Below, piece by piece: positions 1 to 10,035 of a stretch of 64,000 nt of DNA. Within the stretch, counting starts at the first letter, position 1; the number at the start of each line of letters is the position of its first letter. Below the pieces are notes generated by a model. The model did no database searches and was not told the DNA's origin. It saw only the letters and a list, made by a program, of their open reading frames with translations. The DNA comes from Alphaproteobacteria bacterium. GTDB taxonomy: Bacteria; Pseudomonadota; Alphaproteobacteria; Sphingomonadales; Sphingomonadaceae. Where the stretch lies: contig JAUHYZ010000001.1 in assembly GCA_030426245.1 (NCBI GenBank), positions 186,001 through 250,000 on the forward strand. The letters run 5' to 3'. Both the position numbers and the translations under genes were made by a program.

Positions 1-288
1 GATCTCGAGCAGGGATTTCGAATGATCCTCCTGCTCCTTCGCTGCATTCACGGCGAAGCGCTCGATCATCATCAGCGGCAAGGTCGCGCGATAAAGCCAT
101 CTGGCAGAGGGAAGGGGGGAAATGCCGGAGCCGAGCTTGCGCAAGAGCGGGACGCCCAGTGCACCTTCAAGGGACTTCAAGCTGGTGCTCAGCGTGGAAG
201 AGGCGATCCCGATATGCTTGGCTGCAACTCCAAGGTTCTCGTGTTCGCAAGCTACAAGAAAATAACGTAAGTCTCTAAAATCTATCAT
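1..288 (-). CDS. LysR-family transcriptional regulator, N-terminal HTH part (truncated by window start)
   Basis: Reverse-strand reading from ATG at 288 gives MIDFRDLRYFLVACEHENLGVAAKHIGIASSTLSTSLKSLEGALGVPLLRKLGSGISPLPSA..., a LysR winged-HTH pattern. Open to the window edge, so absent from the ORF track. Divergent from the FMO gene. Confidence 0.85.
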   Translation of the reverse strand, partial: MIDFRDLRYFLVACEHENLGVAAKHIGIASSTLSTSLKSLEGALGVPLLRKLGSGISPLPSARWLYRATLPLMMIERFAVNAAKEQEDHSKSLLEI

Positions 289-639
289 TAATTTGTGCCA
301 AAATGCCTGTGAGAGGCACCTCGGTGGACAAGGCGCCCTTGATGCAAAATTGCCTCTCGGGACTTTTTTTTGATTCTGAATAAACAATATGCCGAACATG
401 TGGCCTGACTGCAAGCCTTGTGTTGCAATGCAGCACTCCAAATTGACCAATGCAGTTTCAAATCGGGACTGAAACTGCCTCTGGCGCGCGCGTGGATGCG
501 ACTTGCGCGTGCGTTTTCCATCCGGCGTGTCGGATGTGCCGGCTGCCTCAGCAAGAACTGGACATATAAGATAGGCTGACTAGTTAGGTTCCCGAATCTT
601 AGATGATGCCGGCGGCTACACGCCTTTGGGAGCAGGAAA

Positions 640-2427
640 ATGAACGAACAGAGCAACCCGCTTTCCGGCTGGCTCAAGCAATTTGGTACCGCTCTCAACG
701 CGCCGCAGGATGCCGACTGGAGCGAGCTGTTCGTTGAGGACTGCTACTGGCGCGATTTCGTGGCCTTCAGCTGGAATATCGTGACAGTGGAAGGCGTTAA
801 GGGGATCGCGGATATGGCGATGGCCCAGGCAGAGGCGATTGGCGTGCATGCGCTGGAGCCTGACGATCCCGATCTTCCGATGACGGACGAAACGCAGGGA
901 TGGTTCACGTTCGAGACGAGAACCGCGCGTTGCCGCGGCCATGTGCTGTTCGAAGGGGAAAAGGCCAAGGTCCTGTTCACGGCCATTGTCGAGTTGATCG
1001 GCTTCGAAGAACCGGCTGGTAAGCGGCGGCCCTTGGGGGTCGAGCACAAGGCGAAGAAGGGCCGCACCTTCTGGCCGGACCACCGGGCGGAAGAAATCCG
1101 TACACTTGGCCATACCGAGCAGCCTTATTGCCTGATCGTGGGCGGCGGACAGAATGGCCTGCAATTGGCCGCGCGAATGAAGCGCCTCAACGTCCCGACT
1201 CTGGTGGTGGACGCCTTGCCCAATGTCGGGGATTGTTGGCGCGTGCGCTACAAGTCGCTCTATCTTCACGATGCGATTTACATGGATCATTTCCCCTATT
1301 TGCCGTTCCCGGACCACTGGCCGCTTTACACGCCAACCGGCAAGATGGGCGACTGGCTGGAAATCTACGCGAAGGTCATGGAACTGAATGTGTGGAACAG
1401 CACCGTTTGCACCGGCGCCCATTATGGCGAGGCAGCCGGCGAATGGGAGGTGACAGTCGTCAGGGATGGCAAGGAAACGACCTTGCGGCCCAAGCAGCTA
1501 GTGCTGGCAACCGGCCTTTCCGGGGCAAAAAACATGCCGAAGATAAAGGGGATGGAACGCTTCAAAGGGCAGCTCTGCCATTCCGCGGACCACGATTCAG
1601 ACAGCGACGTCGCCGGCAAGAAAGTGGTCGTAATCGGCGCCAACAATTCGGCCCACGATATCTGCACGGATATGTGGGAAGGCGATGCGGACGTCACCAT
1701 GATCCAACGCTCGCCCACGATCATCGTGCGGGCGGAGACCATGCGCGGCTTTTCCGGACAATTGCCATATGCCAATCCGGACATTCCCAGCGAGTTCGGC
1801 GACCTCATGCTGGCGACCACGCCATTCCGCATGCGCTATGAAAGCGAGACGGCGATGACCGAAGCGCTCAAGGAGATCGATGCCGATTTCTACGATCGCC
1901 TGGAAAAGAGCGGTTTCATGCTCAGCCATGGCGAGGACGGCACCGGCTTCCTGATGGCCTATCATCGCCGCGCCGCCGGCTATTACATCGATGTCGGCGG
2001 CTCCGAATTGATTGCCAATGGCGATGTAAAGCTTGCCCAGGGCGAAATCGAGGAGATCACCGAAGACGGTGTGCAGATGGAAGACGGCACCTTCCTTCCG
2101 GCCGATATCATCGTATGCGCCACGGGCTATCGCCCGATGAACGAATTCGTCGGCAGGCTGATCTCTCCCGAAGTGGAAGACAAGGTTGGCCTTTGCTGGG
2201 GCCTGGGTTCCGACACGGAAGGCGATCCCGGCCCATGGGAGGGCGAACTGCGCAACATGTGGAAGCCCACTGCGCAGGAAGGCCTATGGTTCCAGGGCGG
2301 CAATCTCATGCAGTCACGCATCCATTCGCTTCATCTGGGTCTGCAGATCAAGGCACGGATGGAAGGTTTGGAGACGCCGGTCTATCAGCCCGACTTCGCC
2401 AAGCAGCGCGAACCAGCGATCGCCTGA
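640..2427 (+). CDS. Flavin-containing monooxygenase / BVMO-like NAD(P)/FAD oxidoreductase with N-terminal NTF2/SnoaL-like extension
   Basis: GGGQNGLQLA Rossmann motif, FKGQLCHSADH FMO-type signature, GANNSAHD second Rossmann motif, ATGY motif. The first ~125 aa (WSELFVEDCYWRDFVAFSWNIVTVEG) resemble an NTF2-like domain. RBS-like GGAGCAGG upstream. Confidence 0.88.
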   Translation: MNEQSNPLSGWLKQFGTALNAPQDADWSELFVEDCYWRDFVAFSWNIVTVEGVKGIADMAMAQAEAIGVHALEPDDPDLPMTDETQGWFTFETRTARCRGHVLFEGEKAKVLFTAIVELIGFEEPAGKRRPLGVEHKAKKGRTFWPDHRAEEIRTLGHTEQPYCLIVGGGQNGLQLAARMKRLNVPTLVVDALPNVGDCWRVRYKSLYLHDAIYMDHFPYLPFPDHWPLYTPTGKMGDWLEIYAKVMELNVWNSTVCTGAHYGEAAGEWEVTVVRDGKETTLRPKQLVLATGLSGAKNMPKIKGMERFKGQLCHSADHDSDSDVAGKKVVVIGANNSAHDICTDMWEGDADVTMIQRSPTIIVRAETMRGFSGQLPYANPDIPSEFGDLMLATTPFRMRYESETAMTEALKEIDADFYDRLEKSGFMLSHGEDGTGFLMAYHRRAAGYYIDVGGSELIANGDVKLAQGEIEEITEDGVQMEDGTFLPADIIVCATGYRPMNEFVGRLISPEVEDKVGLCWGLGSDTEGDPGPWEGELRNMWKPTAQEGLWFQGGNLMQSRIHSLHLGLQIKARMEGLETPVYQPDFAKQREPAIA

Positions 2428-2486
2428 CGCACCCCTTCCGATCGTTCAGGCGATGGCCCCAATGGGCCAGGTATTCGCCGCTAAGC

Positions 2487-3041
2487 CTATTCGGGATCGA
2501 ACACGCCTTCCGCCATGCGCTTCGCCCATTCCTCGGGTGAAGGCATCAGCGTGATATCGTTGCGTTGGAGGATCTTCCATTTGCCATCCATCCGAACGAA
2601 TTCGTCTTCGTACTGGCCACTAAGCACGGGCGTGGGGCTGCCGTTCCTGCCCCTGATAATGGAGAGCTGGCGCGATTTGGCCGATGCGCGGTCTCCGTCC
2701 AACTCGATCTGGATGTTGGAGACCAGCATGTAGCTGTCTTCATTGACGTAGTCTGCCGGAGTGTCCGGAAACATGTCGACCAGCATGGCCCGTATTTCGG
2801 CCCTTCCGTTCTTGACGATGTCGCCGTTCCGCCACGTACCCTCAGGTGCAAATAGCGCGACATAACCGTCAAAATCGCGGGACGTCAGCCGCACGGCGTA
2901 TTCCTGGATAATGTCCCTGATGGCGGCTTCGTCTTCCAGCCGCTGCAGGCGTTGTTCGACCGTGAGCCGATCATCTTCTGCCTGTGCTGCAATTGGCGTT
3001 ACGATGATTGCGGCGGCAATCAGGCTGCACAGCTTTTTCAT
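2487..3041 (-). CDS. Exported SnoaL/NTF2-like protein
   Basis: MKKLCSLIAAAIIVTPIAAQAEDD signal peptide, then RLQRLEDEAAIRDIIQEYAVRLTSRDFDGYVALFAPEGTW, typical SnoaL_4-type. The ORF extends to 3092, but ATG at 3041 gives the signal peptide. Confidence 0.85.
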   Translation of the reverse strand: MKKLCSLIAAAIIVTPIAAQAEDDRLTVEQRLQRLEDEAAIRDIIQEYAVRLTSRDFDGYVALFAPEGTWRNGDIVKNGRAEIRAMLVDMFPDTPADYVNEDSYMLVSNIQIELDGDRASAKSRQLSIIRGRNGSPTPVLSGQYEDEFVRMDGKWKILQRNDITLMPSPEEWAKRMAEGVFDPE

Positions 3042-3292
3042 ATCTTCTCTCCATTCTTGCCATCGGCTTGGGGCTCTCCGGTGGGTTTTCATCGTGATGC
3101 CCTCGGAGGCGCAAAAGGCGGCATTCTGCGCCAGGCAATTAACGCCCGCTTCGATCCGCTCGCCAGAGCGTTTCCAACATAGTCAAAAAAGAAAGGCAGA
3201 ATGGATCAATCCTATTCCGCTGCCAATGCCATAGTCTGCCCTCCAATGAGAGCGCCGACAGCGCCATCGACATTGGGAAGAGGAATCCGAGC

Positions 3293-5104
3293 ATGCATCT
3301 GGTCAAATCTGTATTGATGGCGGCAAGCGCTGCAACGGCGATTGCCGCGGTCCCTGCGAGCGCACAGCAGGCCGATCAGGAAAGCGCGTTCTACGACGAA
3401 AGCTGCGACCGGGAATGCCTGCTGGGCGTGCTGAAGCAATTCACCGATGCCTTGCGGGCCGGATCGCCATCCGCCGTTCCACTGGCGGACAATTACCGCT
3501 TCACCGAAAACAATGTCGAACTTCCGATCGAGAAGGGGCTGTGGGCAACAATCGACGACCTCTCCGCCGATGCCATGACGGCCGCGGATCCGCAGAGCCA
3601 GAATGCTGCATGGTTCGGTTGGGCGACGGAGAACGGCGATCCCGTGCTCTATGCGGCCAGAATCCATGTTGCGGACGGCAAGATCGACCAGATCGAAACA
3701 GTCGTGCACCGTTATTCGGAAGAACTGCGCGCGCCCTTCGGTGATGTCGAAAAAATGGTTCACGACCCTGCCTGGAACGAAATTCTTCCGCCCGAAGAGC
3801 GCCGTTCCAGAGCGCGCCTCCGTGCGATTGCCGATGCTTATTTCAGCACCGTAGAAATGAATGACGGTGAGGTTTTTGCGCCCTTCGCCGAGGACTGCGG
3901 GCGGCTGGAAAACGGCTTCAGCACAACGACGACCAGTGCCGATACCGGCGGCGAGTCCAACTATGTCGATGGCTGCGAAGAGCAGTTCAAAATGGGTTAT
4001 TACCGGATCAACAAGCGCATCCGGGAACGCCGTTATCCGCTGATCGACGAAGAGCGGGGCATCGTTGTATCCACTGCCTTCTTTGACCATGCGAATGAGT
4101 TCGACCGTTTCCAGCTTACCGACGGGAGCTGGATGGAAACCTGGCTCAAATGGCCCAACTCGATTACCCTGCTAGAAGCCTTTCTTATCAAGGACGGCGA
4201 GATCAGCCGGATCGAGGCGACATTCACTTATGTGCCCTATGCGATGCACAACCCCTGGTTCGGAGAGGCTTCGCGTCCGCCCGAAACCGCTTCCTCGCCC
4301 GAAGAGTGCAACGCAGCCTGCCTCTCCAGCCTCACCGGCCAAGTGATGCAGGCATATGTCAATCGCGGCGAATACAAGTCGCTACCTTGGGCCGATAAGG
4401 TTGGCTACGAGGAAAACAGCGTGGGTATGCAGCTCAACGAAGGCATCTGGGGCTCGACTACAGCGATCGACCAATCGCCCCTCGTGATCGCGGACGAGAC
4501 GCTTGGCCGCGCACTTTGGATCGGCCGGATCGAAGAGCACGGCGCGCCGGCATGGGCCGCCGTCACGGTAAGCGCCGATGGCGACAAGATCGGCCGGATC
4601 GAATCCGTCATCCGCCGAAAGGAATATCTCGGCCCCTATGCCGAACCGGTGACGGCGCCATCATTCGCTCCGCTCTCCGATGCGCAGCGCACTTCGCGGG
4701 TCGACATGCTCGCCGCCGTCGACCGTTTCTACCTCGCAATTGCGGCGGAGAACGGGAGCGCGCCGGCGGATCTTGCAGCAGACTGCAAGTGGGCAGTGAA
4801 CGGGCTCGAATTGTCCGCTTGCGAAGTGCCTTTTTCCAACATGCTTCTTCAGGGGCTGGAGCAGGTGCGAGACCGCAAGGTCATCGCCGTCGATGAAGCG
4901 CGCGGCCTGGTAGCCATTTCCGCTTATGATGACTTCACTGCGCAGCAGCAGGAATTCACGGATGCGCAGGGCAATACTTATGAGGATACGATGCCTTTCC
5001 CGCGCACTTTGCAGGTCGTGGAACTGTTCAGGATCGTGAACGGAAAGATCGCGCGGATCGAAGGCTTCACCTCCGAACTGCCATACGGGATGGGACCGCG
5101 CTGA
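3293..5104 (+). CDS. Exported protein of two ~300-aa homologous units, each probably two NTF2-like domains (di-Cys/FTENN subfamily)
   Basis: Signal peptide ending ASAQQ. Internal repeat CDRECL...FTENNVELPIEKGLWA...AAWFG versus CNAACL...YEENSVGMQLNEGIWGS...ALWIG. Paralogous to 5137-6942. Confidence 0.8.
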   Translation: MHLVKSVLMAASAATAIAAVPASAQQADQESAFYDESCDRECLLGVLKQFTDALRAGSPSAVPLADNYRFTENNVELPIEKGLWATIDDLSADAMTAADPQSQNAAWFGWATENGDPVLYAARIHVADGKIDQIETVVHRYSEELRAPFGDVEKMVHDPAWNEILPPEERRSRARLRAIADAYFSTVEMNDGEVFAPFAEDCGRLENGFSTTTTSADTGGESNYVDGCEEQFKMGYYRINKRIRERRYPLIDEERGIVVSTAFFDHANEFDRFQLTDGSWMETWLKWPNSITLLEAFLIKDGEISRIEATFTYVPYAMHNPWFGEASRPPETASSPEECNAACLSSLTGQVMQAYVNRGEYKSLPWADKVGYEENSVGMQLNEGIWGSTTAIDQSPLVIADETLGRALWIGRIEEHGAPAWAAVTVSADGDKIGRIESVIRRKEYLGPYAEPVTAPSFAPLSDAQRTSRVDMLAAVDRFYLAIAAENGSAPADLAADCKWAVNGLELSACEVPFSNMLLQGLEQVRDRKVIAVDEARGLVAISAYDDFTAQQQEFTDAQGNTYEDTMPFPRTLQVVELFRIVNGKIARIEGFTSELPYGMGPR

Positions 5105-5136
5105 ACGAGCGGCCGAGCAAGGCCGGGGAGAGGATC

Positions 5137-6942
5137 ATGCATCGGCATGGGATGCTGGCATTGGCCGGTCTACTGGCGTTGGCCGCCTCTCCTCTTGCGG
5201 CGCAGCAGCCTGGGCAGAGCAGTGCGGTCTACACCTTTGCCTGCGATCGTGATTGCCTGATCGGCAAGCTGGGCGAGTATATGGACGCATTGGCCGCTCG
5301 CAGCCCTTCCGCGGTCTCCGCGGCGCCGGATATCGTCTTTACCGAGAACAACGTTGTGCTTGAGCTGGGCGAGGGGATCTGGGGCACGGTCACCGGCGTG
5401 GATGATGTCGGGCTTGAAGTGGCCGATCCGCAGACGGGAAATGCCGCGTGGTTCGGTTCGGTGATGGAAAACGGACGCCAGCGAATGTTCGGCTTGCGAA
5501 TTCATGTGACCGATGGCGAAATCGACGAGGCCGAGACCATCGTTGTGCGTTCCATGGATCTCACGCGCCCGTCCCGTCCGGCGGTCCAGTTGCAGCACGA
5601 TCCTGCCTTTTTTGAGATTCTTCCGCCCGCAGAGCGCCGCTCGCGCGAGAGACTGCAACGAATCGCTGACGCTTATTTCGACACCGTGGAACTGAACGAC
5701 GGGCTCGTCTTTGCGCCTTTCGACGAGGATTGCGGAAGACTGGAGAATGGCCGCAGTACCACCAGCAAGGCAGACCCCAATGGCTCTTTCGGCGCCGTGT
5801 CGATCGTCGAGGGGTGCGAGGCACAGTTCGAACTCGGCATCTACCGGATCAACAAGCGTGTCCGCGAACGCCGCTTTCCATTGATCGACACTGAGCGGGG
5901 AATCGTTGTCGCGACGGCATTCTTCGACCATGCCAACGAGTTCGATCGGTATCTGCTGACCGACGGGCGCGAAATGGAGACGGCGCTGAAATGGCCAAAT
6001 TCCGTTACGCTGCTAGAAGCCTTTCGCATAAGGGACGCCAAGATCCACCGGATTGAAGCGGTGTTCACCTATGCCCCCTATTTCATGCACAACCCGTTTG
6101 CTGGGCCTGCAGCTCCCTTGCCTCAGCACGCGCCGAAGCCTGAGAAGTGCGGCGATGCCTGTCTTGCCGCTCTGACCGAGCAGGTGATGGCAGCCTACGT
6201 CTCGAAGGATTGGCAATCGCTCCCCTGGGCCGAAAACGTGGCCTATAGCGATGAGAATGTCGGGCTGCAGGTGGGCGAGGGTATCTGGGGCACGATCACC
6301 GCGATAGACGACAAGCCGCTGATTGTCGCCGACGGCCAAACGGGCAAGTCGGTCTGGTTCGGGAGAATCGAGGAACACGGCCAGCCGGCCTGGGCAGCCA
6401 TTGCTGTGCAGGGAGCGGGCGAGAGAATCGGCGGAATCGATACGCTGGTCCACCGCAAGGAATACGGCGTGCCCTATGTCGAGCCGGGCTCTATGCCGTC
6501 CTTTTCCGTCCTGTCGGAGGCCAGGCGCACCTCGCGCGGCGAGATGTTGGCGGCAGTCGATGCCTTCTACGCAGCCGTCAACAGTCATGACGGCACGGTG
6601 CCTGCTGCGATCGGCGGCGATTGCCGCTGGGTCGTGAATGGGCAGGATTTGAACCAGTGCACCGCGCCCTTCGCGGGCAACCTGCTTCAGTCGATCAAGG
6701 AAGTGCGCGATCTCGACGTGCTCGCGGTCGATGAGGAGCGCGGACTGGTGGTCGCAACCGGTTTCAAGGATTGCCCGGCGAACCCGCTCGAATTCACCGA
6801 CAGTTCGGGCAAGGCCTATCGTGATCGGGCCGAAGCGCCGCGCACCTTGAGGTTTGTCGAACTTTTCCGGTTCGAAGCGGGCAGAATTCGCCATGTCGAG
6901 GGATACACGTTGCAGCTGCCATACGGCATGCCTCCGCGATAG
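5137..6942 (+). CDS. Exported paralogue of the preceding gene (two ~300-aa units)
   Basis: Shared CDRDCL, FTENNVVLELGEGIWG, AAWFG, LENGRST, YRINKRVRERRFPLID, ERGIVVATAFFDHANEFD, LKWPNSVTLLEAF and PYGMPPR motifs. Confidence 0.8.
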   Translation: MHRHGMLALAGLLALAASPLAAQQPGQSSAVYTFACDRDCLIGKLGEYMDALAARSPSAVSAAPDIVFTENNVVLELGEGIWGTVTGVDDVGLEVADPQTGNAAWFGSVMENGRQRMFGLRIHVTDGEIDEAETIVVRSMDLTRPSRPAVQLQHDPAFFEILPPAERRSRERLQRIADAYFDTVELNDGLVFAPFDEDCGRLENGRSTTSKADPNGSFGAVSIVEGCEAQFELGIYRINKRVRERRFPLIDTERGIVVATAFFDHANEFDRYLLTDGREMETALKWPNSVTLLEAFRIRDAKIHRIEAVFTYAPYFMHNPFAGPAAPLPQHAPKPEKCGDACLAALTEQVMAAYVSKDWQSLPWAENVAYSDENVGLQVGEGIWGTITAIDDKPLIVADGQTGKSVWFGRIEEHGQPAWAAIAVQGAGERIGGIDTLVHRKEYGVPYVEPGSMPSFSVLSEARRTSRGEMLAAVDAFYAAVNSHDGTVPAAIGGDCRWVVNGQDLNQCTAPFAGNLLQSIKEVRDLDVLAVDEERGLVVATGFKDCPANPLEFTDSSGKAYRDRAEAPRTLRFVELFRFEAGRIRHVEGYTLQLPYGMPPR

Positions 6943-7422
6943 GCGCCTTTTCGCCTAATTCACTGTCTTTCATAGGAAGTATTCGGCTGGGCCGACCGAG
7001 CGTGGCCGAGCGGCACTGACGATTGGCCATCCAGTCCACTCAAGGCGCAAAACCACTTCGCGATCCTCCTGGACCACCGCCACTGCGCATCATCGTTGAC
7101 TAGTTCTGGAAGTGGCGGCGATGCCACACTCTTCCAAAAAGCGCGCGTTTGTTTCCAACTCCGACAAATCGGCTATCCATATAGGTCAAGGCAATGTTGG
7201 TTTCCTAACTGTATTGAAACCTTATCGCAGTGAAAGCCTTAGCCAGCTTGATGAATGGAGGGGCATCAAAGTGGTTTTCCGAGCAATAGCCCTGGAAATT
7301 TGGGATCGGCGAGTTGCGCTCGCCAGGTTTCAAAAGTCCATTCCACACTGCGCCGCCAGCAGAAGGCATCTGTGAATTTTTGACTGGAATGCCCGTTACC
7401 ATCGGGATGAGGAGCATAAGTA

Positions 7423-9942
7423 ATGAAAATATCAGGGAGCATGGGCCGCCATCGGTCTCGTTTGGCGTTGATGTCCGTGACTGGAATTGCCACTGTCATG
7501 ACGGCAACGCCCGCAATCGCGCAAGACGAAGCCAACGACGGTAACATTATCGTTGTGACCGCTCAGATGCGTGAGCAGGATGTTCAGGACATTCCGCTGT
7601 CCATTACCGCAGTCAGTGGCGAGATGCTGGAAGCCCGCGGGCAGACGCGCCTCGACGACATCAGTGCGCAGGTTCCGAACGTTCTGCTGCAGCAGAACCC
7701 GCCCGGATCGGGTAACTCGATGCGTGCGTATATCCGCGGCGTCGGACAGGGCGACTTGAGCCCGTCCGTTGAACCGGGCGTCGGCATTTACGTCGATGAC
7801 ATCTATTTTGGTACGGTGACGGCTTCCGCGTTCGACCTGACTGACCTTGAGCGTGTTGAAGTTCTTCGCGGTCCGCAAGGCACGCTCGCGGGCATGAACT
7901 CGCTGGGCGGTGCAATTAAGCTGTATTCGAAGAAGCCGCGAGGCGAAGGCGGCTATGTCGAAATCACTGCCGGCTCTCTTGGCCGCCGTGATATCAAGGC
8001 CAGCGCCGACTTTACGATTGTCGAAGACGCTGTCTTTGCTCGCGTCACGGGTGTGACGCGGAACAGAGACGGCTATGTGACGATGTATGACTATGCCTGC
8101 GTCAATCCGGACGATCCTTATGTCCAGCCGGGCACGAGCATCATAGCCGAGGGCCAGTCCGCAATCCCGAGGCTGTCTTCGGGTGGCGATTGTAAAATTG
8201 GCGAGCTGGGCGACCAGAGAATGTACGCGGTGCGTGGTACTTTGAGTATCGCACCTGTTGGAAGCCCGCTCGAAATCAATGTGACCGCCGACTATACGAA
8301 GGACACTTCGGCCACGCAGGCTTCGACGCTGATTGCCAGTGCCGAACTCACTGGTCTTGAGAACAACCCCGTTGCATATCAAGGGGCCCCTTATGACGAT
8401 CGCTTCGTCACCTACGGCCAATATCGTCGGCCAGGTGCGGCGCTCAACGATCCCTTTGCGACATACGCAAACTTCTATGATCCGGGTGTGACCTACAGGG
8501 CTGCGGATGCCGGATCTGGTCCGCCTACCACAGTGACTCCGGGTGCGCCGAATGGCCCGCTCATCTCCGAACCTGGCAGTCAGGTTGAAGGCTGGGGTAT
8601 CGCCGGTACGATTGACTACGAGTTGAGCGACCAGCTCGCGCTCAAGTCGATCACTGGCTATCGGACCTATGATTCCTATAGCTCGAGCGACAACGACAAC
8701 TCACCGATCGCCTTTATCGGCGGTGCTCCGTCGCTGTTTTACCATAACCAGTTCAGTCAGGAAGTCCGGCTGAGCGGGAATCTTATGGAAGATACGGTGC
8801 ACTTCACGGTTGGCGGCATCTACTACGATGCAGACACTCGTTACGATGCTCTGATCCATACGCCGTTCTCAGGCTTCTCCAGCGACCCTGCGAAGCCAAC
8901 CTTCTCCTTCATCAACGACGACACAGCGAGCCTCACCGCCAAGGCGGGCTTCGGTAATGTCGCATGGGACGTGACCGAGCAGCTCACCATTGAGGGCGGT
9001 ATCCGCGTTACTCATGAGAAGAAGGATTATCTGTACAAGCGTCTGAACCCGGATGGCGATGGCGAGTACCTGCCGCTCAGCAATCCGCTGAATCCTCTCA
9101 CTGGCCAAGTTGGTACCTATGAAGAGACTGTCACCGACTATCGCGGTGTCGTTTCCTACAAGGTTACGCCGGATGTGATGTTCTATGCGCAGTATGCAAC
9201 CGGGTTCAAAGGCGGCGGTGTCTCACCGCGTCCATATAGCTTCTATCAGATCCGCTCCTTCCCGGCCGAGAAGCTGAAAGCCTACGAAGCAGGCTTCAAG
9301 GCAGACGTTCTGGACCGTCGTGTGCGGATCAACGGCTCTGCGTTCTACATGGACTATATCGACTATCAGGGTACGCCGAATGTCTGCATTGGCGACGACG
9401 GCAATCCGTTGCCTGTCGATCAGGGCGGTGTCCCGGGCCTCTGCGGCCAGTACCTGAATGTCGGCGACGCTCGTGTGCAAGGCTTCGAGCTTGAAGTCTT
9501 CCTCGAGCCAGTTGACGGCTTCAACATTGACGGTGCGCTTAGCCTTACCGACTTCGAGTTTACCTCGACCAACTACAACACCAATGAAATCCAGGTCGGG
9601 TCAAGCCGTCCGGGTATCGGTGATTGGAAGTGGAGCATTGGCGCTCAATATGAGGCCGATCTTGGTAACGCCGGGTCTCTGACCCCTCGTTTCGACGTTG
9701 CTTATACGCCTGGCTATTGCGGTGACTTCGCGTGTACTCCTGTTGCGATCAACGATAGTCACACGATCGCCAATGCCAAGCTTACCTATCAGACATTGGA
9801 CAAGGACTGGACTGCGTCTCTCGAAGTCCGGAATGTGTTCGATAACTTCTATTATATCAACAAGTTCACCAATCGCTGGTATGCAACGGGTCAACCCGGC
9901 ATGCCGCGCACTTGGGCGGTTTCGGTGCGGCGCAATTTCTGA
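7423..9942 (+). CDS. TonB-dependent outer-membrane receptor
   Basis: Signal peptide, TonB-box-like IIVVTAQ, plug domain (RLDDISAQVPNVLLQQ...YIRGVGQG...VEVLRGPQGTLAGMNSLGGAI), C-terminal ...WAVSVRRNF. Confidence 0.95.
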   Translation: MKISGSMGRHRSRLALMSVTGIATVMTATPAIAQDEANDGNIIVVTAQMREQDVQDIPLSITAVSGEMLEARGQTRLDDISAQVPNVLLQQNPPGSGNSMRAYIRGVGQGDLSPSVEPGVGIYVDDIYFGTVTASAFDLTDLERVEVLRGPQGTLAGMNSLGGAIKLYSKKPRGEGGYVEITAGSLGRRDIKASADFTIVEDAVFARVTGVTRNRDGYVTMYDYACVNPDDPYVQPGTSIIAEGQSAIPRLSSGGDCKIGELGDQRMYAVRGTLSIAPVGSPLEINVTADYTKDTSATQASTLIASAELTGLENNPVAYQGAPYDDRFVTYGQYRRPGAALNDPFATYANFYDPGVTYRAADAGSGPPTTVTPGAPNGPLISEPGSQVEGWGIAGTIDYELSDQLALKSITGYRTYDSYSSSDNDNSPIAFIGGAPSLFYHNQFSQEVRLSGNLMEDTVHFTVGGIYYDADTRYDALIHTPFSGFSSDPAKPTFSFINDDTASLTAKAGFGNVAWDVTEQLTIEGGIRVTHEKKDYLYKRLNPDGDGEYLPLSNPLNPLTGQVGTYEETVTDYRGVVSYKVTPDVMFYAQYATGFKGGGVSPRPYSFYQIRSFPAEKLKAYEAGFKADVLDRRVRINGSAFYMDYIDYQGTPNVCIGDDGNPLPVDQGGVPGLCGQYLNVGDARVQGFELEVFLEPVDGFNIDGALSLTDFEFTSTNYNTNEIQVGSSRPGIGDWKWSIGAQYEADLGNAGSLTPRFDVAYTPGYCGDFACTPVAINDSHTIANAKLTYQTLDKDWTASLEVRNVFDNFYYINKFTNRWYATGQPGMPRTWAVSVRRNF

Positions 9943-9976
9943 TTTCAGAATTGACTGAAACAGCGAAACAGTCGGT

Positions 9977-10000
9977 GGGGAGAAGGGCAACCTTCTCCCC
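9977..10000. terminator. Terminator-like hairpin downstream of the TonB receptor
   Basis: GGGGAGAAGG-GCAA-CCTTCTCCCC: perfect 10-bp stem with a GCAA tetraloop. No clear U-tract follows. Confidence 0.55.
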
Positions 10001-10035
10001 ATTGCATTTGGAATGATGTGAAACGAGAGAGGGCT

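Noticed and set aside
616-1422. 268-aa minus ORF antisense to the FMO gene
   Set aside because: Shadow ORF in high-GC DNA; the + strand has clear FMO motifs throughout.
3212-4090. 292-aa minus ORF
   Set aside because: Antisense to the exported repeat protein; no domain-like content.
6013-6894. 293-aa minus ORF
   Set aside because: Antisense shadow of 5137-6942, which is supported by a paralogue.
7432-8421. 329-aa minus ORF
   Set aside because: Antisense to a clear TonB receptor.
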